Assembly (NCBI RefSeq): GCF_003254395.2
Contig: NC_037644.1
Location: 13,206,586 to 13,270,585, forward strand
DNA length: 64,000 nt
Direction of reading: 5' to 3'
Source of the DNA: Apis mellifera
Lineage: Eukaryota; Arthropoda; Insecta; Hymenoptera; Apidae
A program made the translations under genes and the position numbers. Below are positions 13,101 to 27,519 of this stretch, one piece after another; positions within the stretch are counted from its first letter, which is position 1, and every line of letters begins with the position of its first letter. The notes under the pieces were generated by a model, which did not search any database, was not told where the DNA came from, and was given only the letters and a program-made list of their open reading frames with translations.

Positions 13101-16100
13101 TTTCTTTTTTTTTCTCTCTTCTTCCACCTTTCGCTTACGCGAACAACAATTAAAGAGAGATTTAAAATCTCTCTCTCTCTTTCTCTTCATCCCTTTTATC
13201 CCCTAATATTTCTCGAGATGTAAAGGGTGTCCCAAAATTTACGCGAGATTTGAATTTGCCGCCATTTTTGCATTAATTATTGGCAACCCTGAAAAAAGAA
13301 CAAAAATCTCTCTCTCTCTCTTCATCCCCTTTAACTCCTAATATTTCTCGAGATGTAAAGGGTGTCCCAAAATTTACACAAGATTTGAATTTGCCGCCAT
13401 TTTTGCATTAAGTTGTTGGCAATTGAAAAAAGAACAGTTTGAGAGTTTAAAGTTAATAAAAATGGAGCGTTATACGATACAACAATATCTTAAAAATAAT
13501 TATATTTAATTCAAATCTTGGGACATCCTTTACATACATCCACTTCGTTCCCAGCGAAATCCCAATCTCGAGGCAGCCCAAATAATGCTCGAGCGATGGA
13601 GAGCTTTTCGAATTCAATATTTTCGCGCGAAGAAGAAGAAGAAAAAGGAGAGGAGGAGGATGTTCGTGTGTAAATCTATCGAGGGACGAAAATACGAGAG
13701 GAGGAACAAAAGGGAAGAAAGAAAGAGGGTTGCAAGCTAGGAATATCGACGAATGTTCCGCGAATTTTTGTACCCGCGCGTCCTACTCGTCCCCTTGCGA
13801 GCTCATCGATTTTCAAAGCTTTCTAGCTTTCCCTACAACTAACATAGCGCACAGGGGTATCGCGTATCGTCGATATCGAAGCTAGAGAACGAAAACGGAG
13901 CTCTCGCTCGCAACCTCTATGATGATGAGAATAAAATATTGGAGAAGAGTTCCGTTTGCAAATATGGACGTTTCTCGCTCTCCAATTTCTTTAAAGCTAA
14001 TGAAATTAATAAAATCATCGTATCGATATTTTCGAGAGTATAATTTTTTCCAGATTGGAGAAAAATGGTGTGATTTTCTAAATTCTCATGACGATTTAAA
14101 TAATCTTTCATAAAGTGTTACGTTGTAAATAAATATATTTATATATATTATAAATATATTTTAAATTAAATATATTTTTATATATTATAATAAATATATT
14201 ATAAATTATATAATATAATTAAAGGAAGAAAACGACAAGTTTGAGTTTTTCCATGGAAATATTCTCGAATGGAATTATATATTATAATAAATATATTATA
14301 AATTAAATAATATAATCAAAGGAAGAAAACGACGAGTTTGACTTTTTCCATGGAAATATTCTCGAATGAAATTATATATTATAATAAATATATTATAAAT
14401 TAAATAATATAATCAAAGGAAGAAAACGACAAGTTTAAGCTTTTCCAATAGAAATATTCTCGAATGGAATACTCGATCAACGCACGTTTCCAAAAAAAAA
14501 CTGCTCGAGAATACTGGATCGTTTGGGGAAGAATTTTAATTAAATCCATTCGAGCGAATTCCTGTCCAACCTGTCCTTCGCCCTCGATCCAAAACCAGCT
14601 TCTTCCGGACATAATTCCACTTGCGAAAAAATGTGAACGTATGTACGTTTCAGGTGTGCACTTCGACACGAGCACGGAAAGTCTGGTGAACGAGATCACG
14701 ACGGCTGTGAAAGTTTACGCGAACGGGGCCGAGGATTTCTTGAACGATCCCGCGAACAAGGATTACACCCTCAACACGAAGCTGAGCTGCGAGGGGAGGG
14801 AATCCCGGTGGAACACCGGAGATCTGTTTTTCAAGTAAGAGAAATCTCGATCGATCCTCTTCTTCTTCTCTCGATGGATTTTCAAAAAAAGAGAGAGAGA
14901 GAAAAATTCGAAAATTCGATAATAACGAACGATAGAGTAGAAGATTTATGCGATGATGTATCGGTCGATTAAATCCAGATAATCGCGCGACAAATCGAGT
15001 GGATAACAAAGATTTAAAAAAATTATAATTCACTTTGTCTCGATCGTTGTTTACCACGATTCCACGTTGATCGTAAATTATGATTAATCGAATACGAATT
15101 TATTTCTCGATAAATTCTGGCGATTCGCGGTTATTCGAACGAGCAAAACTTGACCGCGTACGAATATATTATATGAATAAATTGATTGTTGAAATTCTTG
15201 GAATTATTCGAAACCAGTTGTTTCCAAATGATTTATCTGATCGAAGGATTTATGAAAGAGGATCCTCGAGTGGAATTATTCATAGGGGGAAAAAGTATGA
15301 TATAAGTAAGTCGTGCGATCAGATTTATTTGATCGAGGGATTAGAGGATCTTTGAGCGGAATTATTCATAAGGAAAAAGTATAATAGAACAGTAATATAA
15401 TAGTGAATAACTTAAATGATACAAATATAACGAGTATGATATGTGTAAATTTATTTGGTCGAAGGATTAGAGGATCTTTGAATTATTTATAAGAAAAGAG
15501 TGTAATAAAACAGTAATGTAATAGTAAATAACTTAAATAATATAAACATGGATAATAATGGATCTTTGAGTGGAATTATTCATAAGAAAGAAATATAATG
15601 ACACGAGTTTAAATATCTGAACTTGTGCATCCTCTATAAAAAAAAATTCCAAAATTTCTGTTCACTTTTGGTCGAAGGATTAGAAGATCTTTGAATTATT
15701 TATAAGAAAAGAATGTAATAAAACAGTAATATAATAGTAAATAACTTAAATAATATAAACATGGATAATAATGGATCTTTGAATGGAATTATTCATAAGA
15801 AAGAAATATAGTAACACGAGTTTAAATATCTGAACTTGTGCATCCTGTATAAAAAAAAATTCCAAAATTTCTGTTCACTTTTGGTCGAAGGATTAGAAGA
15901 TCTTTGAATTATTTATAAGAAAAGAGTGTAATAAAACAGTAATATAATAGTAAATAACTTAAATAATATAAACATGGATAATAATGGATCTTTGAGTGGA
16001 ATTATTCATAAGAAAGAAATATAGTAACACGAGTTTAAATATCTGAACTTGTGCATCCTGTATAAAAAAAAATTCCAAAATTTCTGTTCACTTTTGGTCG

Positions 16101-19100
16101 AAGGATTAGAAGATCTTTGAATTATTTATAAGAAAAGAGTGTAATAAAACAGTAATATAATAGTAAATAACTTAAATAATATAAACATGGATAATAATGG
16201 ATCTTTGAGTGGAATTATTCATAAGAAAGAAATATAGTAACACGAGTTTAAATATCAGAACTCGTGCATCCTCTATAAAAAAAAATTCCAAAATTTCTGT
16301 TCCCTTCTGATGAAACAAAAAGTTGCGAAAAATTCCGGATATAATATGTCGTGCTGTTTTCAAAGGAGAATGACACTTCCTCCAGGTATTTGAAGAACGT
16401 GTCCGTGGAGGGGGACCAGGGGAAGCCTAACGTCGAATTCACCCAAGATGGCGTTCTGAAGTCGGCCGAACTGAAAATCATGAATCTTCGTCCCGGGTTG
16501 AGCAAACAACTTGTTTGGGAGGAGGTGAGTGAAGCAAGAAAACATCCGCCACCCACGCAATTATTCCCGTCCTTGCACGAGTAGCTTTCGCGTAGATCAG
16601 CGAGCAATCGAAAGAAACCGAACGAATCAGCGAAATAGCAAAGAATCCAAGTTGGAAAATATTAGTTTTCCTCGAAGATTCGGGGGAATTTGGAAGGGAA
16701 ACGAAAGTTGGCGAAAAAGAATTCGAATCCTCTCTAAATTTCTCTTCACGTTCGAACTCTGCAATCTCTTCGTATCATCGCGATTATCCTATTCTTTCTA
16801 TCGAATTTACGTTGCACGTCTTTGCAAAACTTTGTAAAACTCCGTTAAAAATAATCCAATCCAATATGGAAAAGAGTTCAATCCTTACATAAACACGAGG
16901 ATATATCGTTTCCTTGTGCAATTATTATCCATCGCAAATGGCGCTTGAGAATTCATTCTCCCCGATAACGAAAACGCTTGTGTCGATCGAATCCTCGAGG
17001 ATCCTCGACACGATTCGAAGGGAATTGAAATCGAAAGTCGAAAGGAAGAGGAGATTCCATAAAATCTTGGAACGAAAGAATCGAAACGGGATACATCGAG
17101 AGATGAAATTCGAATAAACCGCGAACATAGTTTCGATAACGAGGGAGGGGATTCACGTCAAAATATTATTACACGTCGGTTTGGATCGACGAGAATCGGG
17201 GAGAATCGGGATTTCACAGAGGGGAAACTTCGTTTTCTAATGGATGCATTTGACGTTTAATTAACGTCCGGCTTCCTATTGATCGAGGGCATACCTACCC
17301 CGCCCGACCGTATCGATTCTCGATTCGCGCGTTTTCGCGGGTTCACGCGCCAATTGTCATCCCCCCGTTACGATATAACGACATTCCCTATGCAAAGAGG
17401 ATTGGAAATTGAGGCACGAGTCTCGATCGAAACTGCTTTACCGCGACATTAACGATCACCGTATTCTACCATGTTTTACAATAGAAAGTTTTTCGTCTTT
17501 CGTTTGACTAGATTTAGAGGATAGTAGAAATTGAGTGATTAATAAATAGATTTTACATTTCAGAAATGTAGAAATTTTTCATCTTTCGTTTGATCGATAA
17601 TAAATAGATTTTACATTTTTCAGAAATGTAAAAATTTTTCATTTTTGATTCGTTTGATTCAAATTTAGGGAATAATAGAAATTGAGCGATAATTAATAGA
17701 TTTTATATCTTTCAGAAGTATAAAAATTGTTCATCTTTTGTTTAACTAGAGGATAGTAGAAATTAATCGATAATAAATAGATTTTACATCTTTCAGAAGT
17801 GTAAAAAAATTAGATTTAGAGGATAATAGAAATTGAGCGATAATAAATAGATTTTACATTTTTCAGAAGTATAAAAATTTTCCATTTTTCGTTTAAGTAG
17901 AGGATAGTAGAAATTAATCGATAATAAATAGATTTTACATCTTTCAGAAGTGTAAAAAAATTAGATAATAGAAATTGAGCGATAATAAATAGATTTTTCA
18001 GAAGTATAAAAATTTTCGTTTAACTAGGTTTAGAGGATAGTAGAAATTGAGCGATTAATAAATAGATTTTAATAAATAGATCATGTTTCAGAAATGTAGA
18101 AATTTTTCACCTTTCGTTTGATTCAAATTTAGGGGAGAATAGAAATTGATCGATGATAAATAGATTTTACATCTTTCAGAAATGTAGAAATTTTTCACTT
18201 TTCGTTTAACTAGATTTAGAGAATTGATCGATAATAAATAGATTTTACATGTTTCAGAAATGTAGAAAATTTTCACCTTTCGTTTGATTAGAGGAGAGTA
18301 GAAATTGATCGATTTGTATAATAAATAGAGTTGGATATTCACGCGCCAATTGTCATTACGATATAATGTTATTCCCGATGCAAAGAGGATTAAATTCAAA
18401 CTCGAGTTTCGATCCAGATGCTTTCATGCGTGACATTAACAGCTTCTACATCTTTTAAAATTTTTGTTTGATTCAGATTTAGAGAAGAATAGAAATTTAT
18501 CGATAATAAATAGATTTTATTATCTTTCAGAAGTCTAAAAAAACTAGATTTAGGAGATAATAGAAATTGATCGATAATAAATAGATTTTACATCTCTCAG
18601 AAGTGTAAAAAAACTAGATTTAGAGGATAGTAGAAATTGAGCCATAATAAATAAATTTTACATGTTTCAGAAATGTAAAAAAACTAGATTTAGAAGATAA
18701 TAAAAATTGAGCCATAATAAATAAATTTTACATGTTTCAGAAGTGTAAAAAAATTAGATTTAGAAGATAGTAGAAATTGAACGATAATAAATAGATTTTA
18801 CATTTTTCAGAAGTATAAAAATTGTCCATTTTTCGTTTAACTAGATTTAGAGGATAGTAAAAATTGATCGATAATAAATTTAATAAATAAATCTTTCCGA
18901 AATGTAGAAATTTTTCACCTTTCGTTTGATTCAGATTTAGGAGAGAGTAAAAATTGATCGATAATAAATAGATTTTACATCTTTCAGAAATGTAGAATTT
19001 TCTCATCTTTCGTTTGAGTAGATTTACAGGATAATAAAGATCGATCGATGCAATAAATAGATTTTTCATCTTTCGAAAGAAGGCTTCAATTGAAATCTCG

Positions 19101-22100
19101 ACGAGCCGGGAGAGGAAAAAGATATCACACCTCCGATATCGTTTTTCATATTCACTCACGCACGAACGAATGAGCAAGTGAACAATTCACGAATTCATCC
19201 TCGAGAGCCACCATCGATGTATTCAAAAGTCCCTTCGTCGCGGAGTCGCCGCGCTTTTCTCCATCCACGTCCAACAATCGAGCATCCCATTCACGTTTCG
19301 CGCGTTTTCGTTTAATACTCGAAACTCGCCCCCTCCATTCAATCCGCCAATCTTTGCCAAACACGACTTCCTCCGCCCGTCAAAGGTCGCGAAGCAATAG
19401 CAATAGCTATGCTGTCCATCAGAGAGCTTCGAGTTCTGTTTTTCCAGAATTCGGATCGGCCGAGATTAAAAAAATCCCTCGCGCTTTCGGATGCGAAGGA
19501 TAATCCTAAGATGAAAGGTGATAGTGAAAGGACTGTTCCTCGTAATTCTGCCGCGTTTACCGTGCGGATCAAGCTTCCATTTTTGGGCGAGAGAGTTTGT
19601 CGATCGAGAGATTTTGAGGTTTTTTCGAAATCGTGCTCGAAAATTGACAGATTGGTCCGAAGGAAATTGTTATCTTGGATTGTTCGAGCATAGTTATCGG
19701 TAAGATTTGTTCGTAAACAAAGGAACGTGTAGAAATTGCTCGACAATTTGTCCTTTTTCTCGCCCCCAATTTTCTCTTCTCTGTTTTCACGGTTTGCGCA
19801 ATTTATTTCTCGTTTTCGTTTAGAGAAGGAACGACGCGTTCAACCGTGTGTTCACAAACGCGTGCAGCACGCTTGCCATGGGTATAATTTCATTTCTCTT
19901 GGAAATTTAATTCGTCAGATTTATCGCGCCGATCCTTTCTTTCCCGCTTGCATAAACTTTGAACGGGCTCTCATTTCGCGCCCCTTTTTGACAATTGACC
20001 CCCGGCGAGGATTAGGAAATTGTTTCGCTTCTTTCTCTCCGTTTGCATCCGCCATTTCATCAACCGTTTCAATCTCGTGGAAATTTTCTTCTTCTTCTTC
20101 TTCTTCTTCTTCACCATTTTTACTTTTTAATTTTAATTTTAATTTCGATTGGAATATGATGATAAATTTGCAGAAATTTCGTGGAAATTCTCGTTTTCTC
20201 GAGTATTCGTCCTGTATACGAGCAAAATTATTTCCAATTTCTATTTATTTCTATCTTTTAATTTTAATTTCGATAATTTCCACAAATTTCGTGCAAATTC
20301 TCTTTTTCTCGTGCATTCGTCTATACGAGAGCGAAAGTATTTCGAGTATATTTTAATTTCGGTATTTCCAAAAAGTCGTTTCGTGGAATTTTGTTTAAAC
20401 AGATTTCACATTTCTCGTTCTTTAAACCCTTGCAATACAAAATTATTGTTTAACAATTACTTTTCCTTTACTTTTTCGTATTAAATATTCGATTCTGTCG
20501 ATTCTCTTTTATCTCCAAATTTTCTTATCTTCTCCTCTCACTTTTTCAGATCACTCTTCGAGTTTTTAATTTTAATCTCGATCAAATGAAATATTTTTAG
20601 TATTTTTTTTAAATAAAGAAACACTCGAACAGATTTCACAATTCTTAACTCTTCTTCAAACCCTTGCGATGCAAAATTATCGTTTTACAAAAATTAATAC
20701 AAAACTTCTCGTTTACTCTTTTTTTCCCCTTCGTATTAAATATTCGATTCTCTTTTATCTCCAAATTTTCTCTTACTTCTTCGGATCACTTTTTTATCTT
20801 TTAATTCTAGTCTCAATTACATGAAATACTTCCAGCATTTCGAATTTTAATTTTATTTTATTAATATATTATCAGCATTCAATTTCAATATTCAACGAAT
20901 TAATAACGATCGCACAAATTTCCAAAAAATTGTGGAATTTTTCTTTAAACAGAGAAACATATTTAAATATTCGATCGATCCTCTTCTACCTCCAAATTTC
21001 CTCTCGCTTTCGCCTTCTCCCGCTTCTTCCATCCGCCAAAACCGCTATACAGCTATATTCCACTCGTCGAAACCGCGAAAACAATTACGTGAAATGTGTA
21101 ACACGTAAAACACGGAGTGGAGGGGCGACACGTCCGCGTTGGAAAACGATACGGTCGGGTACACGTGGATATCGACAGGCTGGTCGGGTAAACAGTGATG
21201 GGGGGCCGAGGGGGCAGGGGAAATCCCATTTCGGATTTAATTAGTCGCGTTCCACGACTGGAACGGGCGTTATTGAAAATCCGGCGTTAATCACGCTTAA
21301 TCGAGGCAGGAATAAAATGTCGACTTCCACGTGGCCCGCCCATCGAAAATCGACCGACGATGAAATTGCGAGTCTGCCGACCAACATTCAGACGCAATGT
21401 TTGTTGGAAGGCCTGGATTCATCATCGTTGTTGGATCCGATATTTCGATGGATCAATGTGTTTCTCAACTTTTTTTCTACAGAAAAATATAATTTCGAAT
21501 TATTATTGGGTTGGCAACTAAGTAATTGCGGATTTCAGTTGAAGTTGATGACGATCTAATCAAAGCAATAATCGATTCGGATCGTCACAGTACAACTCGT
21601 GAGATTGCAGAGAAGCTTCATGTATCGCATACATGCATTGAAAACCGCTTAAAACAACTTGGCTATGTTCAAAAACTCGATACATGGGTTCCTCGCGAAC
21701 TGAAAGAAAAACATTTAACGCAACGCGTTAACAGCTGCGATTTGCTAAAGAAACGTAATGAAAATGATCCATTTTTAAAACGACTGATAACTGGCGATGA
21801 AAAATGGGTTGTTTACGACAATATCGAGCGGAAAAGATAGTGGAGCAGGCCACGTGAACCAGCTCGAACAACATCAAAAGCTGGTATTCGTCGAAAGAAG
21901 GTTTTGTTATCAGTTTGGTGGGATTACAAAGGAATTGTCTATTTCGAACTCTTACCACCCAACCGAACGATCAATTCTGTTGTCTACATTGAACAACTAA
22001 CGAAATTAAACAATGCGGTTGAAGAAAAGTGGCCCGAATTGACAAATCGAAAAGGCGTTGTATTCCATCGTGACGATGCAAGGCCACACACATGTTTGGT

Positions 22101-25100
22101 CACTCGGCAAAAATTATTGGAGTTTGGTTGGGATGTTTTGCCACATCTACTATATAGTCCTGACTTTGCACCATCTGATTACTTTTTGTTTCGATCTTTA
22201 CAAAACTCCTTGAATGGTAAAAATTTCAATAATGACGATGATATCAAATCGTACCTGATTCAGTTTTTTGCTAATAAAAACCACAAGTTTTATGAACATG
22301 GGATTATGATGCTGCCTGAAAGATGGCAAAAGGTCATTGATCAAAATTGGCAACACATTACAGAATAAAGTTATTTAGTTCCATGAAAAAATTGTCTTTG
22401 ATTTTCTAAAAAAAATTCGCAATTACTTAGTTGTCAACCCAATATATTAAGAAATACCTCAGCGACAAATAACTTGTTAGTTTCCAATTTTATCGTTCAT
22501 ATTCGTTGGAGAAACAATCGATAAAGTTACGGATTTTGATCATTAATTCTGACAGTTTGTACTTTTGACATCGCGGTTAAATGTTCCACGATATTTCATC
22601 CATGTTACAGCCTCTTCCTTTTAAAGTAAAAATATTCGAAATAGGTAACAGGATTGGGCGTCCGTTTTCCATTACAAAGATGGAGCAAGTTGCTCGAAGA
22701 GCGTACATATATATATATATACACTTACACGTTGTTGCATTAACCGCATTCTCGAAGCACTTAGCCGAAGAAAGCACGCTCGTCGATGGGTAAAAAATTT
22801 CGTAAAGAAATTACGGAATTTCCTCTCCCGTTCGTTCAATTTTATAATTTGTCAGCCAGCCAATCAAATGATCGCAACGATCTTTTCCCTTCGATTATTT
22901 CTTAGAGTCGGAAGAGTTTCAAATTCGATGCTCGATTTAATTTATATGCCAAGTTATATTGCGCTCGACTCGAATCGGTGATGGAACGACGCGGAAATAA
23001 TTAGAATCGTTACGCATATACGAGGACACGTCTACAGGGAGCGAAAGTTCTCTCTGACCTCGTTCCATCGGTGAACTCGATGCGCTAAATTAACTCGAAG
23101 ATTTCGATGTTTCTTCTTCCCATTTCTCTCTTTCCTTTATTATTATTATTATTTGGATTCAATTGGGAAATTATAAAGCGAGATTGTCCTTTTCTTCTTT
23201 TTTTCGTGTTGATTCTTCGACGAGTATTGCGAAGAAGAAAGAGTATCCTTTATTAGCGAACTCATTGATGGAGCTTCTTTAAAAGGAAATATTCTTTCCT
23301 CTTCTCTTATTTCTTGTTTATTGGTTATGGTTTCCTGATGGAGAGAGAGAGAACAAGCACGAGAAAAATTCTTCTGTAAATAGAAAGATTTGATAATTTT
23401 AAATTAAAGAATATATATATTTGAAAGAAATATCCGTGTCGATTATTAAAGTAAAAATTATTTCATTCGATCGGAACGTATTTAAATTCCAAGGATACGA
23501 AACTATTCAATTTTTCCATAATGCCGTATCATGTATTTTTATCGATAATGTCGTTGTTCGAATGGCGTGGAGTCGAATTGCAACGGAGAGAGCTTAGCCG
23601 AAACGCGTCTCGACGTTTTAATTCTCTCTAACGAAACTCTATCTACTTTCAGTTTCGAGAGATTTCACCGTTTCATGTTTCATGTTTTTGCGAATTCATC
23701 GGCATTTAACGAACGTGTGTATAAATTTAATTAATTCCAGTCGCGTACGTTCGTGACCGGATGCAGCGAAAAGTGATTATTTTGTTTTTAGGGCAACGGA
23801 ATAGGAAGGAAAAGCATAATGAAAATGACCGACTACGTAATAAGTATCGCGAAGAATAATATCGATGCACGATCGATATTAGTGAAATATTTAAATTTAA
23901 TTTTCCAAATAATCGAGACGTGAGTAAATAAATCTTGTTGTTACACGTAGATCGATGATACGAATGTCAACACGTTTATATACAGGAAGAGAATCGTTGG
24001 AATCGAGTTGAAATCTAATTAAGATAACGATGGAGAGCCGCCTCCGCGAACTTCTAGTTTCCGTTCAGGAGACAAACCGCAAACAATTGTCGATAGGAAA
24101 TGAAATATTAATTGGCATCCCGAGTATTTCTTAAGGAGTTGCAGAGCATCGAGAGGAAACGAACTTTCTTCTTTCGCCAATTAAAACAACATTTCTTATT
24201 CAAAATGACAATCGCATTTATAAGAAAATATTATTTATTCGAAGCGACTAATTTAAAAAGACTCGATTCAAAACTTTTTTATTCGAAAGTTTCCGATCCA
24301 CGCGTCGCGAACGTTCCGTGCGAAATGACCTGTCGAGCCCCGATTTGCCTTTATATACGAACCGTAACCGAGTTGGCGAAGTCGAACGGAAACGCCCGAA
24401 CTCTACCGATCTCACGAAAACTGATATTTCTATCGCGCGAGCGACCAATCGCGTATACCTCGTGAAAGCAAAATACGCTCGTATTCTCGAAATTCTACGC
24501 GATTCTCAAATTCAGAACGAACGTTATTCAGCTCTTCGAATTACCGATTCGATAAACACATCGATCCGTAAATTCCGTAAAAACGTAATCGCGCGGGATA
24601 CAACTTCTTCCAATTCTCGTTAATCCGCCGAAATCGAACGAACGAATCACTAATTCCGCGCCGGGATAATTAATCATTGAAAACGGATCGAGTCGAGCGA
24701 TAATAACAGCTCGACCCGACATTCTCGAGTGGCTGCCACCTCGATACCGGAGGAGAGTGTACGCGGCGTTATCGCGTGCGAACCATCGACGCGTCCATGT
24801 GTGTGCGCGCGTGCGTGTACGTGTATCGATGCACGCAGCGCGAGTAGCATCACGGGCGGAGCGTAATTCGAAACGCGCGGGTGACGGCTAATTAAGGGAA
24901 TTTCTCGCATTGCGTAACCGGCGCGGCCCGGATATTACCCCGCCTGACAGGTCAGATCTCGATTCTCCGCGGCGTGATTCATCATCGAATTCGAGGGTGA
25001 ATTTGAACGGGACCCCGTCTCGATCGATTTAGCGCCCGCGTGCTTCCAGCGTTCCGCCATTAAGTCCGATGATTGGGGGCTCGATGGAACGCCGTTTGGT

Positions 25101-27519
25101 ATGCGATTGATGATGATTTTGTAGCGCGCCGATAATCTCTCGATATTTCGATATTTAAGTGTACAAATAAACTGCATCTTCCAATTATCCTTTAATGAAA
25201 AAAAAAAAAAAAAAAAAAGAAAAAGAAGCGAAAAAAAATTCGATTCGACGATTTTTGTACACGAGCTGTAATTTATTTTTGAATGAGAGAAATTCGTGGA
25301 AATTAGGGGATGTTGCTGTTGCAGATTGATAGATTCGTCGATTTGGATTTTGAAAAGAGGAAGCGAAAGAAGTCGAGGATTATTGGTTATGAAATATAGA
25401 TAAGGAAGCGTCTCTCTCTCTCTCTTTCATTCTCCAGAAATGAACGATAAAATCATAAATCACTTCGAGATTCGAAAAAACGTGCAGTAATGTTTCAAAA
25501 AATTATTGATCTGGTTGATAAACTGCAATCGTTGTCAATCATCGTAATAATTTGGAAGATTTATTAGGCCAATGATTTATTTGTCAATGAATCAATAGTG
25601 CAATATTTTCGTGGATTTTATTAACAATTGTTCAATAATTTTTGGCTAGTTGAATTTTGGAAAATTGTCTTCGCGAGATTGTCCAAGATTAATTAGACTC
25701 GAAGAATTATCCGAAAATAGAATTTTTGGAAAGTAATTTGATGACAAACAATAAGATTTGTTGAGTTTATTCATTATTGAGCTTCAACTTTGAAGGTTTC
25801 ATTCCAAGATTATTCCACGTCATCGAACTTTCTCTGTTTTCGCCAAAGCATCTTCTTAGAGAAGTTAGCTTCTTGAAGAGCTTCCTCCTCGAGTATTTTA
25901 CCCCCGATGCTGGGATAAAATAAACTATTTAAACTTTACATCGAAAGATGTTACAATTAGACTGCAAAAGAATATCGAATATTTGTCCAATCGTGAATGA
26001 ATTAAAATATAAATGATTATAAAAGTGGAATTCACAAATCATCCCAAAAATAATCCAAGCCATTGATAAAAAAGAAAAACTCGTCTCATGATCAAAACAT
26101 GAGATCATAAATTTAAAATTATTACGTTCCACACGGTTGCTTAAACTCCCCCTCCCTTGTTGGCAATTGAAATCATTTCAAAGTTTCTTTTGAAAGAGAT
26201 CCAGGAAACTGCGACCAACGTTTCCTTAAACTACGTCGACTGCAGTAACGTGAAATCAAGAATCGATAGAATAGTTAACCCAAATAGAGATTGCGCGTAT
26301 CGAAACGATTAAAACGACATTGAAACTCGTAATTTCGTTCGATTTTAACGTATAAGTATCCACAACATAATTATTCCATTCGTGTATCGTTCAATAAAAA
26401 CGTACAAGTTAATAAAAAGAGTTGACAACCATTTGAAAACTTCAAATTTCCTTTCAAATTTTTTTAAAAGTTATACCATATAATTAAGAATTATAATAAT
26501 ACAGAAATATTTAAACTCATAATAATTTTTGTGTTTAAATATATTGATAAACATTCTTAATATAATAATAATAATCCATTTCAAATATATTTTGTTCCAT
26601 GAAAAGATTTAATTGTTCGTATTACTAATAAAGAATACATTTAAATATTATTTAACTGTTTAATTAGATGGAAATGGACAATGTGGAAATTATAATGGTC
26701 TAATCTCGTGGTTTTATGTTGTAAAAACAATATACTGTGACGCAATATTTAATAAAGAACCTGTGAAAAAAGAAAATTCATGAATCGAAGCACGTGTAAA
26801 CTTATTACGGGCTTATAAAATTGGTCAATTTTTTTCTGTAGAATATAAAGTGGAGATAAAGAATAAGAATCCGAGGTAATATTGCGTGGATATTGTTCAA
26901 TTGCCATTAATAAATTTGTAATAATTTGCAATGAAATGACAACATTCGTTTCATTAGAATCCACCACATTGTGTTTTTTTGTGAAAATGGCGAAGGAAGT
27001 TTTTTTTGAGTTTCTCAAATATTTTAGAAATTAAAAAAAATGAAAAAATATATTTTATTCTCCCTCTCTAAAAATAATATTAGATTTTGACTTCTTCCAC
27101 CTTCGTTAATTATACAATACTTTTATTAAGAAATTTTATCCAAGACCAGAAACAGGATGAACAGTATATCCACCATTATCGACATATTTATATCATTCAT
27201 CCCCTTCTATAGATTTTGCAATTTTTTTCTCTTCATATATCAGGAATTATTAAATTTAACAGTTACAATTATAATAATAAAACATTTTTCTTTAAATTAC
27301 GACCAAATTTCAATATTTCCATGATCAATTTCTATTAAAGCAATTTTATTAATTGTATCATTACCAATTCTAGCTGGAGCAATCGCTATATTATTATTTT
27401 AATACATCATTTTTTGATCCAATAGGAAGTGGTAATCCTATTTTTACATCAACATTTATTTTGATTTTTTGATTTTGATCATCCAGAAGTTTATATTCTA
27501 ATTTTACCTGGATTTGGAT

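Larger units (their letters stand above)
11139..14653 (+). other. Intron 3 (about 3.5 kb)
   Basis: Donor GTAAGC, acceptor CGTTTCAG ending at 14653. The first 1.55 kb is a tandem array (11165-12725). A small transposon remnant occupies 13218-13536 and a three-unit repeat 14130-14465. Unique sequence at 12726-13217 and 13537-14129 includes TC-rich and purine-rich stretches but nothing coding that I could support. Confidence 0.88.

Noticed and set aside
19736..20356. 206-codon + strand open frame with poly-Ser
   Set aside because: The Ser run is the CTT microsatellite; the remainder shows no domain or coding bias that I can see.
26460..26760. Another AT-rich stretch upstream of the cox1 insertion
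   Set aside because: No cox1 or other mitochondrial reading could be made from it; ordinary AT-rich intron.
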